64,000 bases of DNA from Aquila chrysaetos chrysaetos (lineage: Eukaryota > Chordata > Aves > Accipitriformes > Accipitridae), in contig NC_044005.1 in assembly GCF_900496995.4 (NCBI RefSeq), forward strand, positions 19,535,363-19,599,362, written 5' to 3'. The position numbers and the translations under genes were made by a program. This document shows positions 11,554 to 23,747 of this stretch, in pieces; within the stretch, counting starts at the first letter, position 1, and every line of letters begins with the position of its first letter. The notes below the pieces were generated by a model that saw nothing but the letters and a program-made list of their open reading frames with translations, made no database searches and was not told the DNA's origin.

Positions 11554-14500
11554 GTAAGAGTCAAAACAGTAAAGTATATCTGCTTGCTCACAAAGTGATG
11601 CTTATGCCATAATACATGTTTTGTGAGAGTTTTAATCTAAAACTTAGGAAGAAAGTGCTGCAGGGGTAACATTTTAGGTGCTCCAGTTCTGTTTAACAGA
11701 ATGACATCTGGAAGCAGATAGGTTTATTAAACTCAGCAGGTTATTGAAATAACAGAACTGACCTTTACAAAAGACCTGTTTTGTTTTAACTACAGTGGAA
11801 CCACAGCTTTGTAGATATTCAACCCTGTTGCATGTTTACTGTTTAAAAGGAAGTCAAATAAAATATGAAGTTATATGTAAATAGAACTATAACATTCAAA
11901 ATCTTAATACGTAATGAAACATATACTTAGCTAGAGAGATTTTTGTCAGCTCTTGCTGGATCACTCCATCAGACTAGAGGTTTAAAGTGTCAGGATGTAC
12001 ACCCACTCCCACCTTTTTGTCACAGGTAATATTTATTTTATTGGTGTATAACGTGAAACAGAACATGATCTTTTCTAGCCATACTTGCATATCTGAGAAG
12101 AAATGAATATAATACTTACGGAAATGAAATAACCTATACCATTCTTATATTTTACATGTAGACTTTTCCTGACTATCAGCATTGTTACGTTCAGTAATCT
12201 CTACACTTTAAAGGTTTATTTTCAATACCTATGTAAAAGCATTGGAGCATTTTAAAAAGACAAAGCAATAAGCTTGCCCAAAACACATTACTGAAATCTC
12301 CCCCCAAAATGAGCATCTCCTATTACTGTATTTCTCTTGGAGTGGGGAGTTGAGGGCTTAAATTGCACAAATTAGTAACTGCTGTCAAGATCAGCTTTTA
12401 AGTCCAGTCCCCAAACTAAGAATAGTCTTGCTCCAATTGGAATGTATTACCATGGTTCTGACCCTCACCTGAAGTCACTTGATATTTAATGTTATAATGG
12501 GCAATAGAACATACATCAATTATTTAGATAATTTCTTTTACTTCTGTTATAAATTCAGGCAATTTCTTGGAAGGTTGAGACCTGTTTATTGGTTTCTAGG
12601 TCTCTAGCACAGGAAACTTAAAGGGCCACTAGAAAAAAAATACACGGGGGAAAGGAATCCATTAACAAAACAAAATTCAGGACTTCACCCTCTTGGTCAT
12701 TATGATGGATATAAAACTTAAATGAACTCTTTCTGACCCATTTAAGGTTAGAAATTTTGTTGAGTGCTTACTTATGCCATGGCTGAATTGGTAATTTTGA
12801 CTCCCAAGATGTACTAAATGGAATTCTGAAGGAGTTACACATTTTTTAGAGAGAACCTTGACCTGAATTTTACGGATAGAGTTTTTTCCAAAAACTGGGA
12901 AACTTTTTAGATATGTATTCTACAGAATTTGACTATCTTTTGGTAGGTCCTTATGTGCTCCTTAGTCTTAGTCTTTCTGATAATTTAAGATTAAATTCAA
13001 AGCTGAGAAACTGCAAGGTTGCTAACATCCATCCTCTGATAGCTAATAACCTAATTTCTGAGCTCAATTTAGTTGTGGCAAGTTTACTATGTTGTTGCTC
13101 AGTCTGCTTTTGTTCTGGTTGGTGTTCATGTACACATTTATAGACAGCAATCCTGTAGTCTTTCAGCTTTTATTTTGATAAATTTAGAAGGTAAATTCTT
13201 AGTTGTCTTTATTTAAAGATGTTCCCCAGTCGTCTTGTTTCCTGAAAAAGCCTTTTCTTAACTCAGCTTGTGTTGTTCTTTCCTACATATTGACAGTTTA
13301 CTTCTGTTGATGTTTCAAAAGGATCTTGTTCAAGGGAAGTGATAATTCACCATCTGAACAAAAAGATATTATTTCCTTTTTTCTTGGGCTCCTCTTGCTG
13401 ATGCCAATGGTGGACTGATAGATCTAATTCCTTCTGCTGTTCTGTCACTTTGAACGGATAAGCCTCTAGTTTATAGCTGAAATCTCATTAGTCCTAACTA
13501 TGTGACTGCATTTCAGACTTTATTTCATCTGTCTTCTGTTACTTCAGTACTCATAAGACCCATGGTTTCTGAACCCTTTCCATTCATAGCAATTTCTGTG
13601 CTGGATGGCATTTGTTTTGTTGTTGCAGTTTATTATGTAATGAATGTTATGTTCCTTTTAAAAGTGCGGCTGAGCATGTGAGAACATTGCTGTTTTCTCT
13701 GTCCTGGCTGTTGCACTAAGTCATGTGGAACCTTCTGGGGAATGGTGGTTGCTGCGTACCTTGGGGAGCAATGGGAGTGTGTTTGGGGCTTTCTGTGAGG
13801 GTAGGGTAGGGCAGGTGGAACGGATGTGAGGTAGCAGCAGCCCAGACAGAGGGTGAGAAGAGTAGGGAGCAGAAGTACATCTTAGAGAAGGTGGAAAGAA
13901 AACCTTTTTCTAAGGATTAAAGGGGACTGTGTAGGGTTTGCTGCAACTTGGGAAGCTGTTGAGCTACTTGTTTGAGACCATGCCTGAAAGAAATGCCTTC
14001 CTAATATGCTGGCTTGTTAAATTTAGAAATATTCATGGCTTTTCAGAAATGCCCTCCTTGTATTTATCTCTAGTGTGAGTATACTGAGCTCTTTCAAGAA
14101 ATAACAGCTGAATTTTCAGTACCTGTCTTTATCCTAAGTCTGTCTGGCCTAGAAGTTATGATGTTTATTTCCTTTTTTCTTTGATAATTTTATCACTGAG
14201 GATACGTTTGCAATTTACACTTAATGTCCTTTCTTTTTTTTTTGGTTGTTAATTCTTTCAATTATGTCTGCAGCCCTTTCTGTAAAGTTATCTGTTGAAT
14301 TGGGATGCAGACTCTAGATAAATTTTACACCTATAATTAAATAGGTTCCAAATTCTCTCCGTGTCTATCTTTGATCTTTTTAGTTTCCTTTCCTCTCTAA
14401 ACTGATGAAAACTGGAATTGCAGATAACTTCGTCGGCTATTTACAGTTGCCAGTGGTAATGAATCACTAGTGCTGGCACAGCAATATGAGTTGGTACAAA

Positions 14501-15425
14501 CTTCTTTTTGTTGGCAAAGTTATTCTAAACAGAAATTGTATTCCCTAACCTAAATATGCTTTAACTTGCCAATTGCAGCAGGCTTAGAGAATTCAGTTTT
14601 CTCTTACTCGGTCACAAGCACTGAAAGCATAGTTTCCATGGCCTTTGATTTTTCTGAGTTTAAGGAAAAAAGTTGTCTTCTAAATAAATCCAGGTCCTTC
14701 TTTTATTTTATGTAGGTTGGTAGTAATCTTAGATATCTTTAGATAATTTTATTCCCTTATGTGGGACAATGGCTATCTGCTGTTAAATTTGAGCACAAAA
14801 TTTTGTTCTGAAATCTCTCTCTAATTGACAGTTCAGTTCTTCTGTCAGAAATAATTACTGTGTGGTTTGTATTTTTTTACTCTTTCTGGTGAGAGATTGT
14901 GTTCAGTTCTTCTGTCGTAACCTTTTTGACAACACTGTGGACTTCTCTTTCATGGCAAGTGCAACTTAAGTAAGGGCATACTTTAATTTCCCTTATGTTT
15001 CTGTCTCTGAAGACTCTTTGTTCACATGCTAGGTGTTACAGGTTATTAAACTTGATTAAAAAAATTCACAGAACTATTCAAGTATCTCTCCTTTTCCAGT
15101 ATGTCCTCTCCCCTTTCTTCTCCCTTCCCAAATTTTCCTTTCACTTTTGAGAATTCTGGACTTCCATTGCTGCAGAGCCATGGATAGGACCTATCCTGTA
15201 AAAAGCATAGGCAAGGGCTGGGTTTGATTACAAACCCAGTATTTTCAATTTGAGCATGAGTGATTTGTAGTGCTGACTTGAAAGACAGATAAATCCATTT
15301 CAGGGTGTTGACTTTGAGGGTCTTGTCATACATACAGGGATTTAAAATGAGCATGAAGTTTTTGGAGTATTACTTTGCTGCTGTGCAGCACCTTAGAAAA
15401 TCTTAGCAGCTTTGGGGTTATGAAC

Positions 15426-15522
15426 AGATAGATATCTATCTTTTTGCATTTTTATATGTATATACATATATAAAACAATCTGTAGAAGCATATGATGCTA
15501 TATTAGCATACTAATGCTAATA
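15426..15522. repeat. cluster of three palindromes
   Basis: A perfect 16-bp palindrome (AGATAGATATCTATCT, 15426-15441), a perfect 18-bp palindrome (TATATGTATATACATATA, 15453-15470) and a 9-bp inverted repeat with a 4-nt loop (15501-15522) occur within 97 bp. All are AT-rich. Confidence 0.75.
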
Positions 15523-16761
15523 GCAGCCTATGCTCTTTATTTGACATAGTTGGTAAGACTTTATTCAAACTTCATGGAGGATGGCTGAAATTTGACCATC
15601 TGTTAGATGCTATATTTTGTCCACGATTCTGCAAGAAACCTTTTCTTGATAAAACTGGTGGGAAGGTGCATAGCAGGTGTATACTGGGATTCCCTTCTTC
15701 ATTCTCTGCCTATGAAGACTCCAGTGATTGCTACATCTTTTAAAGGACAGAGCAGTCACTAAATACAACTTGTAATTTGCATGGTGTCTTCTGGAATTTT
15801 GTCCTAGAGCTCATAGCTCTCTACCTAAAATGTACAGCATTTATATGCTAGACTTAGTGTGAATCACATCACATCAGTGACTCTGACTACAGATCAGTTC
15901 AACCTTTCAGTAAAGCAGATGGTTTTAAGAAAGTCATAAGTATTGCATCAAAGTCTCTGACTTGCCTAGAACTGGGGATACACATATAGATCTGACTGCT
16001 CAAAGCAGAATCTGGCATTAGTAGTTCTGAGATGACAGGGCATTGGTAGAGTCATTCTCAAATGTGATGGTGAAAACTCTGCTTTGGAAACTTGTCCCTC
16101 TACCCTTTAACAGGGTTACAGCTTGGGATTGCTTTCTTGTATTACCTGAACATCAGGGTGGATATGTATCTTTTTGGTGAGGGGACTGACAATAGACTAT
16201 AGTAACAGTTCTAGCATAAACCTAATGTTTCTGTTGGTCAGCTATAGTGATCCTTTCAGTTTTGCATGATCTGATTGTGTCTTTTACCTGGTGGAAACAA
16301 AAAAAGCTTCAGGTTCTGTACTTCTGATGTATTATTATCATCTCTTCCACAGTCAGGTTCAGGCATTTGCTTTCAGGCTAATCACAGTGGAGGGTGAAAT
16401 GTGGCTTCCATCTCAATAGCACATATTGTATGTCTGTATCTTGACCAAAATAGTTGGGTTTTGGTTTTTTTCTCTGTCTAAAAAATCTTTCTTTGGTTGG
16501 CACCTAATGGTGACAATCTCCTAAACTTTTTTGTCCTGCTTCCTTGTAATTGGCTTTGTTTTTCACAGTTGCTATTTTAAACAAGCTACGTAGTTATGGT
16601 TTCCAATAATGAAACTATTGGCATTAGTTTGTTCAAGCACCCCATCTTCAGTTAGTGTTGCATAGCTTATGCTTTACTTCTCAAAATGTTCACTCAGTGG
16701 ATATATTTAGTAGTAATTTTTACAGTATAGTTTATAGATTGGTCGATCTAATGCTAAAAGA

Positions 16762-16803
16762 TAATTGGTCAAATTGGTCAATAAGTCAAATTGCCAAATT
16801 GGT
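16762..16803 (+). repeat. degenerate AATTGGTC mini-repeat
   Basis: AATTGGTC or a variant occurs about four times in some 40 bp, with unequal spacing. Confidence 0.5.
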
Positions 16804-18102
16804 CCTGTTAATAGATGTTTTCATATTCTTTGACATAAATTGAATTTTCCCAGTTATGCACTGCATCAGAATTTTGATTAGTTTAGCTGTTTATAGAGTT
16901 AATTAAAATGAAATATTAAGAAAAAAATCTTTCAGCTTCTGGCTAACAGCATATTTTCCCCTTTCATTTTATCTTAACCACTGGGAGCAATATGCTGTCC
17001 ATGTTGGAAAAACTCCCAATGACACTGTTTGTCTTTGTAAGGCCTTTATTGAGCATTGCAAGGGCATTCCTGCTTAAGTCCCTAAGATTATCCTCCTTGA
17101 ATGAATGAGGTCAGAATCTTCTTCAAATTCTCTGTAGACTGACATCGTAGTATAAGCCTTTGCCACATAGTTGTTGCATTTCTGGTTGGTTTTAAATACT
17201 ATGCCTTCTGTAGAAGGGTGTTTTATTCAGCCAGCAAACACATATCCCATCTCTACTGCTTTGGTAAAGAACAGATAAGAAACCTGTCGTCAGTCTATGT
17301 AATTTTTAAACTACGAGCTGGCATAGATCAATGGTGGCAACTCTGTGAATTTTTTATAACAAAATCAGTGAGTTCCTTGGCTGATTTGTCAGGCTTAGCA
17401 GCCTGCACCTGTTACACAGGAGTGACTCTGAAGATAAAGAGGAGGAGCACCTAAAGGTCAAGGTGTCATTTCTCTACTGTATCCTCCACTCACTGAAGAT
17501 AAAGCATCTCCTTCTCATCCTTATCATTCATTAGCCTGTCCTTCACATTATCAAGTATGCTCTTGGTCTGTAGTATTTATGGGAGAAACTCATCAGAGCT
17601 TCAGTTCCTGAGAAACAGTACCAATGAGGTTAGCTTTTAGCTTTGCATAGTCTGCCATAGAGAAGGGTAAGATGGAAATGATCCAGTACTTCAAAGTGAT
17701 AACCTCCTTGACCTATGAAAGGGATGGTTTCTCTCAAGAGTGTTTTCAGTACAGCCAGAGTACTCTCATCAGCAGGGGTAATCTCAGCGCATCCCAGATC
17801 AGAGGGCTTGTACTAGGCTAGGAGAAGCAGAAAGTACAGCATAGTTGTCCTTCAGCAGCTTTGACCACAGTTGCCACTTGGGATACTTAATTCTTCCTGC
17901 TTACTTTTGTCACTGTTATTGGACCACATGAACATGAAACGTACAAGAGGGTGGAGGTGATTCAGAAAAGGAAGGTTGATGCTAAAGGCCATAGCTTCTT
18001 TTCGGAAGCACAGGCATCCCAGGAAGGACTTCTGACACGTGCAGCTTCCTTCCTCTGAGCTCTTCATGGGCTACTGTTACGGCCTTGAGTGACTTAGGCT
18101 TC

Positions 18103-18136
18103 AGTACAACACTTCACTAGTGTTGTACTAGTGAAG
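18103..18136. repeat. two overlapping, mutually exclusive 10-bp hairpins
   Basis: AGTACAACAC (18103-18112) pairs with GTGTTGTACT (18120-18129) across a 7-nt loop. CTTCACTAGT (18112-18121) pairs with ACTAGTGAAG (18127-18136) across a 5-nt loop. Both stems are perfect and share bases, so only one can form at a time. Confidence 0.85.
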
Positions 18137-20444
18137 GCAGACTCTCTTTCCTTGATCAAGCTACTTGATTAGTCTTCACCAATTTCTGCTCTCTCACATG
18201 CTGATCTCATATGTTTTTCCTTTTTCTGACAGCTTGCTTTCCATCCTAATTAATGTGTGTACAGCTTCCCATACTTCAATTCCACGATAATTTTAAGTAG
18301 GTCCTGGAACTTCTAAAGAAATTAGCTTCATTCTTCATTACTTCTGTAGTGTGATTCTGTGAACCAGTCCAGAGCATCCTGAATATTTTATAGTATCAGT
18401 CAACCTCAAAAGTATTTCTGAATGAATGCCACTAGCATGTATAAATACAGCTTACATGGATTCTGCTTGTACAGCCAGCAAAAAGTTGCCTTCTCTGCAC
18501 TGGGCTCTAGGAGGGTCGGTAGATGGAAGGTATCTGTCAATGTAATTGTAGCTTGCTTTTCACATAGCTAAATACCACTTCATTGTTAATTCTGCTTATA
18601 AAAAGAAATAATTTAAAATGGTAATCTTGGAAAAAGGCAGGAATTACTGATGCTGTTGCAACAGAATTTTTCCATTAGGAAAAATACAGTGTTCTACCAA
18701 ACTACTATTGGCAAAATATATATGCTAATTGTTTTGACAGATACAACCTTTATAGGGGATTCCTAGCCCCAAGAACTTAAAGGGTGGTTTCTACCCAAAG
18801 AGCAGAATGTCAGGTAATATGAAAAGTTACTTTATAAACCCGTCTTAGCTTCAGATGGGACTCTCTGCTCAGTTACCGCATCAGTGGTACAACTGATTGC
18901 AGTTCTTAGGCTGATTGAAGACATGCAATATGTCACTGGAAATTGGCGATTAGAAGCATGGGACCTACTAGTGTTGTTACTGTGGAAGTACTTATTTTGG
19001 CTAAGAGTTTTCTGGTAACTTTGCAGTACAGTGTTCTATAAAAAGACTTTCCAGTGCTTATGTTTGTTTCACTCTCTTTTTCTTATGTGAATTTGTATTT
19101 GCATCAGAACCTTGAGACATGGGCAAGAATCTTATTGCTAGCACTTAACAGCATCACTACTACAGAGACTGATCTTCTGAGGCTGCACAGAGAAATTACA
19201 CTCATTTGTTCTCTTTGTTACCCATGTTACCAATCATTCCAATTCAGCACCTTTTTTCAGAGACTTTCAAATTTTTATCTGGCTTGTCCATCTGTAATCT
19301 CTGACATTTTTCAGGCAGGAAAATGCTCTAGAATTTCTCTTTTGGATTCTAAGGACATCCAAGAGTCTCAATCCCAGCGCTTTAGAAATATATTAAAAAA
19401 AATACTGACTTAGGGTTTTTTTCCCCTTCTGAAAGCCAAAAGAGAACTTGTCTCTGTCCAGGATCTTTGTTATATACCGTTCTGATTCTCTTATCAGAAA
19501 GGCTGATAAATACATTTCCTCGGACTCCTCTAACTGAAGTGATTTTCAAGATAAGAAGGCATTGTAGATTTTGTTGTCCCTCCTGTAAATCAAGTAATTT
19601 TGATATCAAGATGTCCTGTCTTCTGTCTTACAACAGGAAGGTTTTCTTCCTTACCCATTTCCCCTTTCTGAAACTGGATGATTTCTGAAGAGGCTGAATC
19701 TTTACTTCTCCACCAATCCTACAGTGTAAGAATCCTCTTGTTTAGTGATGTTTAAATTTGGTAATTAACATCCGTAATTAAGAAATCATTTGGCCATATT
19801 GTGGTTTCTTCTCCTTTTCTGTTAAGTGTGTCCAGAAGATGAAGACAAGGCTTGTGATTGCTGTTACTTCTGCTAGCAGAGTGGCTGTGATTTAGACCCT
19901 TATTGGCAGATCATCCTTACATCATTTAAAGATACAATCCATCTTAAAACTCAAGACTGTATTTTCCTAACTCATTTCTGTGTTATGTAAACCAAGAGGT
20001 TAGCTTGCTTTGTCTTTTAGTTTGCTTGAAATTGGATACTACATCAGTAGAAACAACCCCTGGGATATGTGCATATTGAACTTGTTTTTGTCCTTCCACA
20101 TTGGCAGGACAAGATTATTGAGGAAACAAACTGTTTGCATCTATTTTTGGAGTAATCTGAGAAGTTACATATTTCAAGATAAAAAATTTCCCATGGGATA
20201 GCTGACTCTAAGGATATGTCATGCAGTAACTACAAACAAAATTTAGAAATGTCCTGCAGTGATCAACTTAAGCTCTATCAGAGACATATGACGATTGATA
20301 TTTTAGTGCTGCCACAACCTCATATAATTTCAGCCTCACAGTCTCTCATAGCTTCAAAATCTTTCAGTCTGTGTTTAGTAGAGGCACTCTAACTCCTTCT
20401 TCTATGTATCATGCTTCCTGAAGTCAGTACAGTGAAAGTATGCA

Positions 20445-21131
20445 TATAGGTACATGCACACCAAGTTGAACATGAGCCAGCAATGTGCCCTTGTGGCAGA
20501 GGCAGCAAATGGTATCCTGGGCTGCATTAGACAAAGTATCGGCAAGTTGAGGGAGATGATCCTTCCTCTCTACTCAGCAATGGTGAGGCCACGCCTGGAA
20601 TACTGGGTCCAGTTCTGGTCTCCCCAGTACAACAGAGGCCTGGACATACTGGAGAGAGTCCAGCAAAGGGCCACTAAGAAGATTAAGGGACTGAAGCATA
20701 TGAGGAAAGGCTAATAGACTTTCAGGGACTAACTTAATAGACTTTCAGACTAACAGGGACTGTTCCACCTGGAGAAGGGAAAGCTCAGGGGGATCTCATC
20801 AAAGTGTACAAATAGCTGAAGGGAGGGTGCAAAGAGGGGGAGCCAGGCTCTTTTCAGTGGTGCCCAGTGACAGGACCAGAGGCAGTGGGCACAAACTGAA
20901 ACACAGGAGGTTCCCTCTGAACATCAGGAAACACTTTTTTACTGTGAGGGTGACTGAGCACTGGCATGGGTTGCCCACAGAGGTGGTGGAGTCTCCCTCC
21001 TTGGAGATATTCAAAAGGCTTCTGGACATGGTCATGGGGAAACTGGCTCTAGGTGACTATGTTTGAGCAAAGGGGGTTGGACCAGATGACCTCCAGAGGT
21101 CCCTTTCAACCTCCACCATTCTGTGCTTCTG
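20445..21131 (+). mobile_element. CR1 LINE, 5'-truncated, sense
   Basis: The 5' part (20454-20714) is open for 86 codons and matches the C-terminal end of CR1 reverse transcriptase ([20 protein letters not shown], then [18 protein letters not shown]). The 3' UTR and hallmark end follow. It extends about 170 bp further 5' than its inverted twin at 4684-5202. An imperfect tandem duplication (AATAGACTTTCAG at 20713 and 20736) is shared with that copy. It lies about 950 bp upstream of RPS6KA5 exon 8. Confidence 0.92.
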
Positions 21132-21344
21132 CATGCGAAAGGGTTTTGTGTGTATATGTTTTTAAACCTGTTGACATGTCTTTGGTATGTGTTGTCTGTG
21201 TGTGCGTTCTAAATTTCCCTTCAGAGACCTTAGCTTCAATATCTACATTTGGAGTAACTGAAGGAAAACTTGCCTTCCTCTTTATATAAAACTGTGGGAG
21301 CTACACATGTAAAAGATTGCTATTGAAATATGATTCTACTTAGG

Positions 21345-21990
21345 CTTCCAAGATTTTGAACTTCCACTAGCTTTATTCGAAGGCTCCTAGTTCTTGTATT
21401 GTAAGAGACAGTAAGGTCCCTCTGCACTTTCTCTTACCTGCTCATCATTTTGAGGGGAACACTATGCCCAGGCCCCTTAGGTCTCCTTTTCACTAAGCTG
21501 GATAGTCCTAGCCTTTTTTGTAGATCTTCATATGGAACACATTCTGTATTTCTAATTAATCTTGCTGCTTTTCTCTAAAACTTCTCCAGTTTTAGTGCCT
21601 CCTGTTGAGAGTAGGGCATGAGCACTGCACACAATATAGAAGGTGCAGGCAAACCTCAAATGGCCCAAGTGTGGTTTTTTTCCTTTTTATTTTCTAATAA
21701 TTTTTAACATGGAATTGTTTTTGGTTTTTTGACTGCTGTTAGGCATCAAGTTGTTGTCTTTGTGGAGCTATCTGTTGTAGCTATGAGATTTCTTTTGAAT
21801 AGTACTAGTAAGCTCAGTATGTATGAAATAAGGACTGTTCTTTTTTGGATTAAGTTACATAATTTATCTCCTACAGATGTCATGTTTCATGTCCACATTT
21901 TCTCAAACCTTTCTTTATTTAAAAAAAAAGTTAGTTTCACATTTGTCATCCTCCTTCCTTTGGGTACAATAGAAATTTAAGTGAAATGGT
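21345..21990 (-). mobile_element. ancient CR1-like LINE, antisense, highly diverged
   Basis: The + strand resembles the reverse complement of an old amniote CR1/L3-type consensus known to me. Landmarks in order are ctcctagttcttgtattgt, the cttcatatgga motif, ctgcacacaatatagaaggt and ttttttgactgctgtta. Divergence is heavy, with many indels, so ends are approximate. It lies between the young CR1 and exon 8. Family assignment is from memory. Confidence 0.6.
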
Positions 21991-22079
21991 AAATGCTACC
22001 ACTAGTATGGTAACTCTTTGATTTAACACTCAACACATTAAGTAATTACCAAATAATTTTTATTTTGTTTGTTTTACAG

Positions 22080-22230
22080 GAGAATATTAAAAAGTGAGCC
22101 ACCTTATCCACAAGAAATGAGTGCACTGTCTAAGGATATAATTCAGCGTCTTCTGATGAAAGACCCCAAGAAGAGGCTAGGTTGTGGTCCCACTGATGCT
22201 GATGAAATCAAACAGCATCCTTTTTTCCAG
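22080..22230 (+). CDS. RPS6KA5: RPS6KA5 coding exon 8: end of N-terminal kinase domain
   Basis: The first base completes the split Arg codon; fifty more codons follow, in phase with the next exon. It encodes RILKSEPPYPQEMSALSKDI and a segment with LLMKDPKKRLGCG ending HPFFQ, equivalent to human 270-319. KDPKKRLG is the typical C-lobe ending of AGC kinases. The acceptor is gttttacag and the donor is gtaaaa, which is weak. Human has HLFFQ where this bird has HPFFQ (from memory). Confidence 0.96.
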
Positions 22231-23585
22231 GTAAAACAAATAAAAAAAACTCCCTAGATGCCACTTACTCTACGTTAGTGCTTTTGAAATCCAAGTCTAA
22301 AGAAATTTTGTTGATTTGTTAACAACACACTTAGAGGTGTGTTAATAGCATGAATAATTGCATTGAAGTTAGTAAGAATATCTATGCTTATGTATATGGA
22401 TTTCATGCATACTACAAGAATGGCATGGTAGATTTTTAATATATTCTGTTTCTAACAGTTACTTGAAGCAGCCAAAAGACACACTACTTAAACCAGAAGG
22501 TTTAATGGAAAACACTTAAATTATATATTGTGTGTTGTTGTTTTTTTTTAAAGAAAGTTTGCCACTAACATTATTAGTAAAATTTGAACATTGATAAAAT
22601 TCACCATTAGTGATAAAGGCCTCTTCTGTATTTTCCTTTGCCTAATTAAATCTTTAGTCTTGTTTAGTAGATTTTAATTCTGTTCAGATTTCAGTGTATT
22701 AACATTTGGTTTCCGACAATGACGAAGATTGGATTTGCATACAACATCCATACTGTTCCATCCATTGCGGTTAAAATTGTTTGTGTGCTTTCTTTGAAAA
22801 AACTAAGTATGTATTTCTGGTGCTTTGAAGTTAAATATGTTTTTAATTACTGTAAATTTTGGAGTAGCTAAAGTTGGTAGTATAAATTAAGCCTTTAAAA
22901 TAAATGTTTTTAATGTAACTGTTATAACATTCAGCATGGGCAATATCTTGGCTTCTTAACCGCTGAATTTGTTCTCATCCCTTCTGTATTTCCTTTGTCT
23001 TATAAGAAAGTCTGACAAAGTAGAGTTAAACTTCCTTTATTCATTGTTTGTTTTGGAAGATACATTTTTTTCCTTGTACAACGCTTTCTAATCTTGACTT
23101 CATTTCTGTTCCACCCCTTTATAGTAATAGGGCCATTTTCTCATAACTACTATAGAGGCATTATGCTCTCAGGGCTCTGGAAGCTGAAATTGGTAATTAA
23201 GCATAGAAATCAGCAGTGGAAAGCTGAAGATACTGCACGCATGCACTATGGCTTAGAAAAATATAAATGTTGTTTCCTCTGAAATAGAAGAAAAAATTTA
23301 AGGGCTGTCATGCTAATTGTTTGGCTTATCTCCACTGTTAAATTTCTTTGTGTTGATTTCCCCCCCCCAGAAAAACCCTGGATTCTGTCTACTTAAAAAT
23401 AAGTATGATACTTCCTGCCTTTACCTAAGCAAATTAGTAGGGCATAATTTGAATGCTTTTCATCTGCCTGTAGAAAATAGCAAATGGTGTTAGGACTGTT
23501 TGTTTCTGGACAAGTCTTTCTTTGCAATATTTGTTTCTGTTAAATTGTCATTTGATTCAAACTTATTTTCCTGGTTTTGCTTTAG
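22231..23585 (+). other. RPS6KA5: RPS6KA5 intron 8
   Basis: A 1.36-kb AT-rich intron with a C run at 23360-23368 (followed by AG, an acceptor-like decoy). The true acceptor is tgctttag at 23578-23585. Nothing else is recognised. Confidence 0.85.
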
Positions 23586-23747
23586 AATATGAATTGGGAT
23601 GATTTAGCTGCCAAAAAAGTATCAGCTCCATTTAAACCGGTAATCAGAGATGAGTTGGATGTCAGTAATTTTGCGGAAGAGTTTACAGAAATGGATCCAA
23701 CGTATTCTCCTGCAGCAACCCCTCAGACTTCAGAAAGAATATTTCAG
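23586..23747 (+). CDS. RPS6KA5: RPS6KA5 coding exon 9: AGC-kinase tail with S360
   Basis: Fifty-four codons in phase 0, starting NMNWDDLAAKK and ending TSERIFQ; equivalent to human 320-373. It contains the AGC C-terminal tail, including NFAEEFTEMDPTYSPAA. The Ser of TYSP is S360, a proline-directed site phosphorylated by ERK/p38 in human MSK1. The donor is gtattc. The Ser in KKVSAP replaces a human Pro (from memory). Confidence 0.96.

Larger units (their letters stand above)
11554..22079 (+). other. RPS6KA5: RPS6KA5 intron 7 (10.5 kb)
   Basis: The largest intron wholly inside the window. From about 20440 to 21990 it is repeat-derived: a young CR1 in sense orientation followed by an ancient antisense CR1. 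The rest is unique-looking AT-rich DNA with a cluster of short palindromes (15426-15522), an AATTGGTC-like mini-repeat (16762-16803) and an unusual overlapping hairpin (18103-18136). The stretch from about 17.0 to 20.2 kb has the texture of old, decayed repeat but I could not assign it. I found no exon or RNA gene. Confidence 0.8.

Noticed and set aside
14831..14916. 16-bp direct repeat (GTTCAGTTCTTCTGTC) 70 bp apart
   Set aside because: Too short and isolated to be a target-site duplication; no element with recognisable ends lies between.
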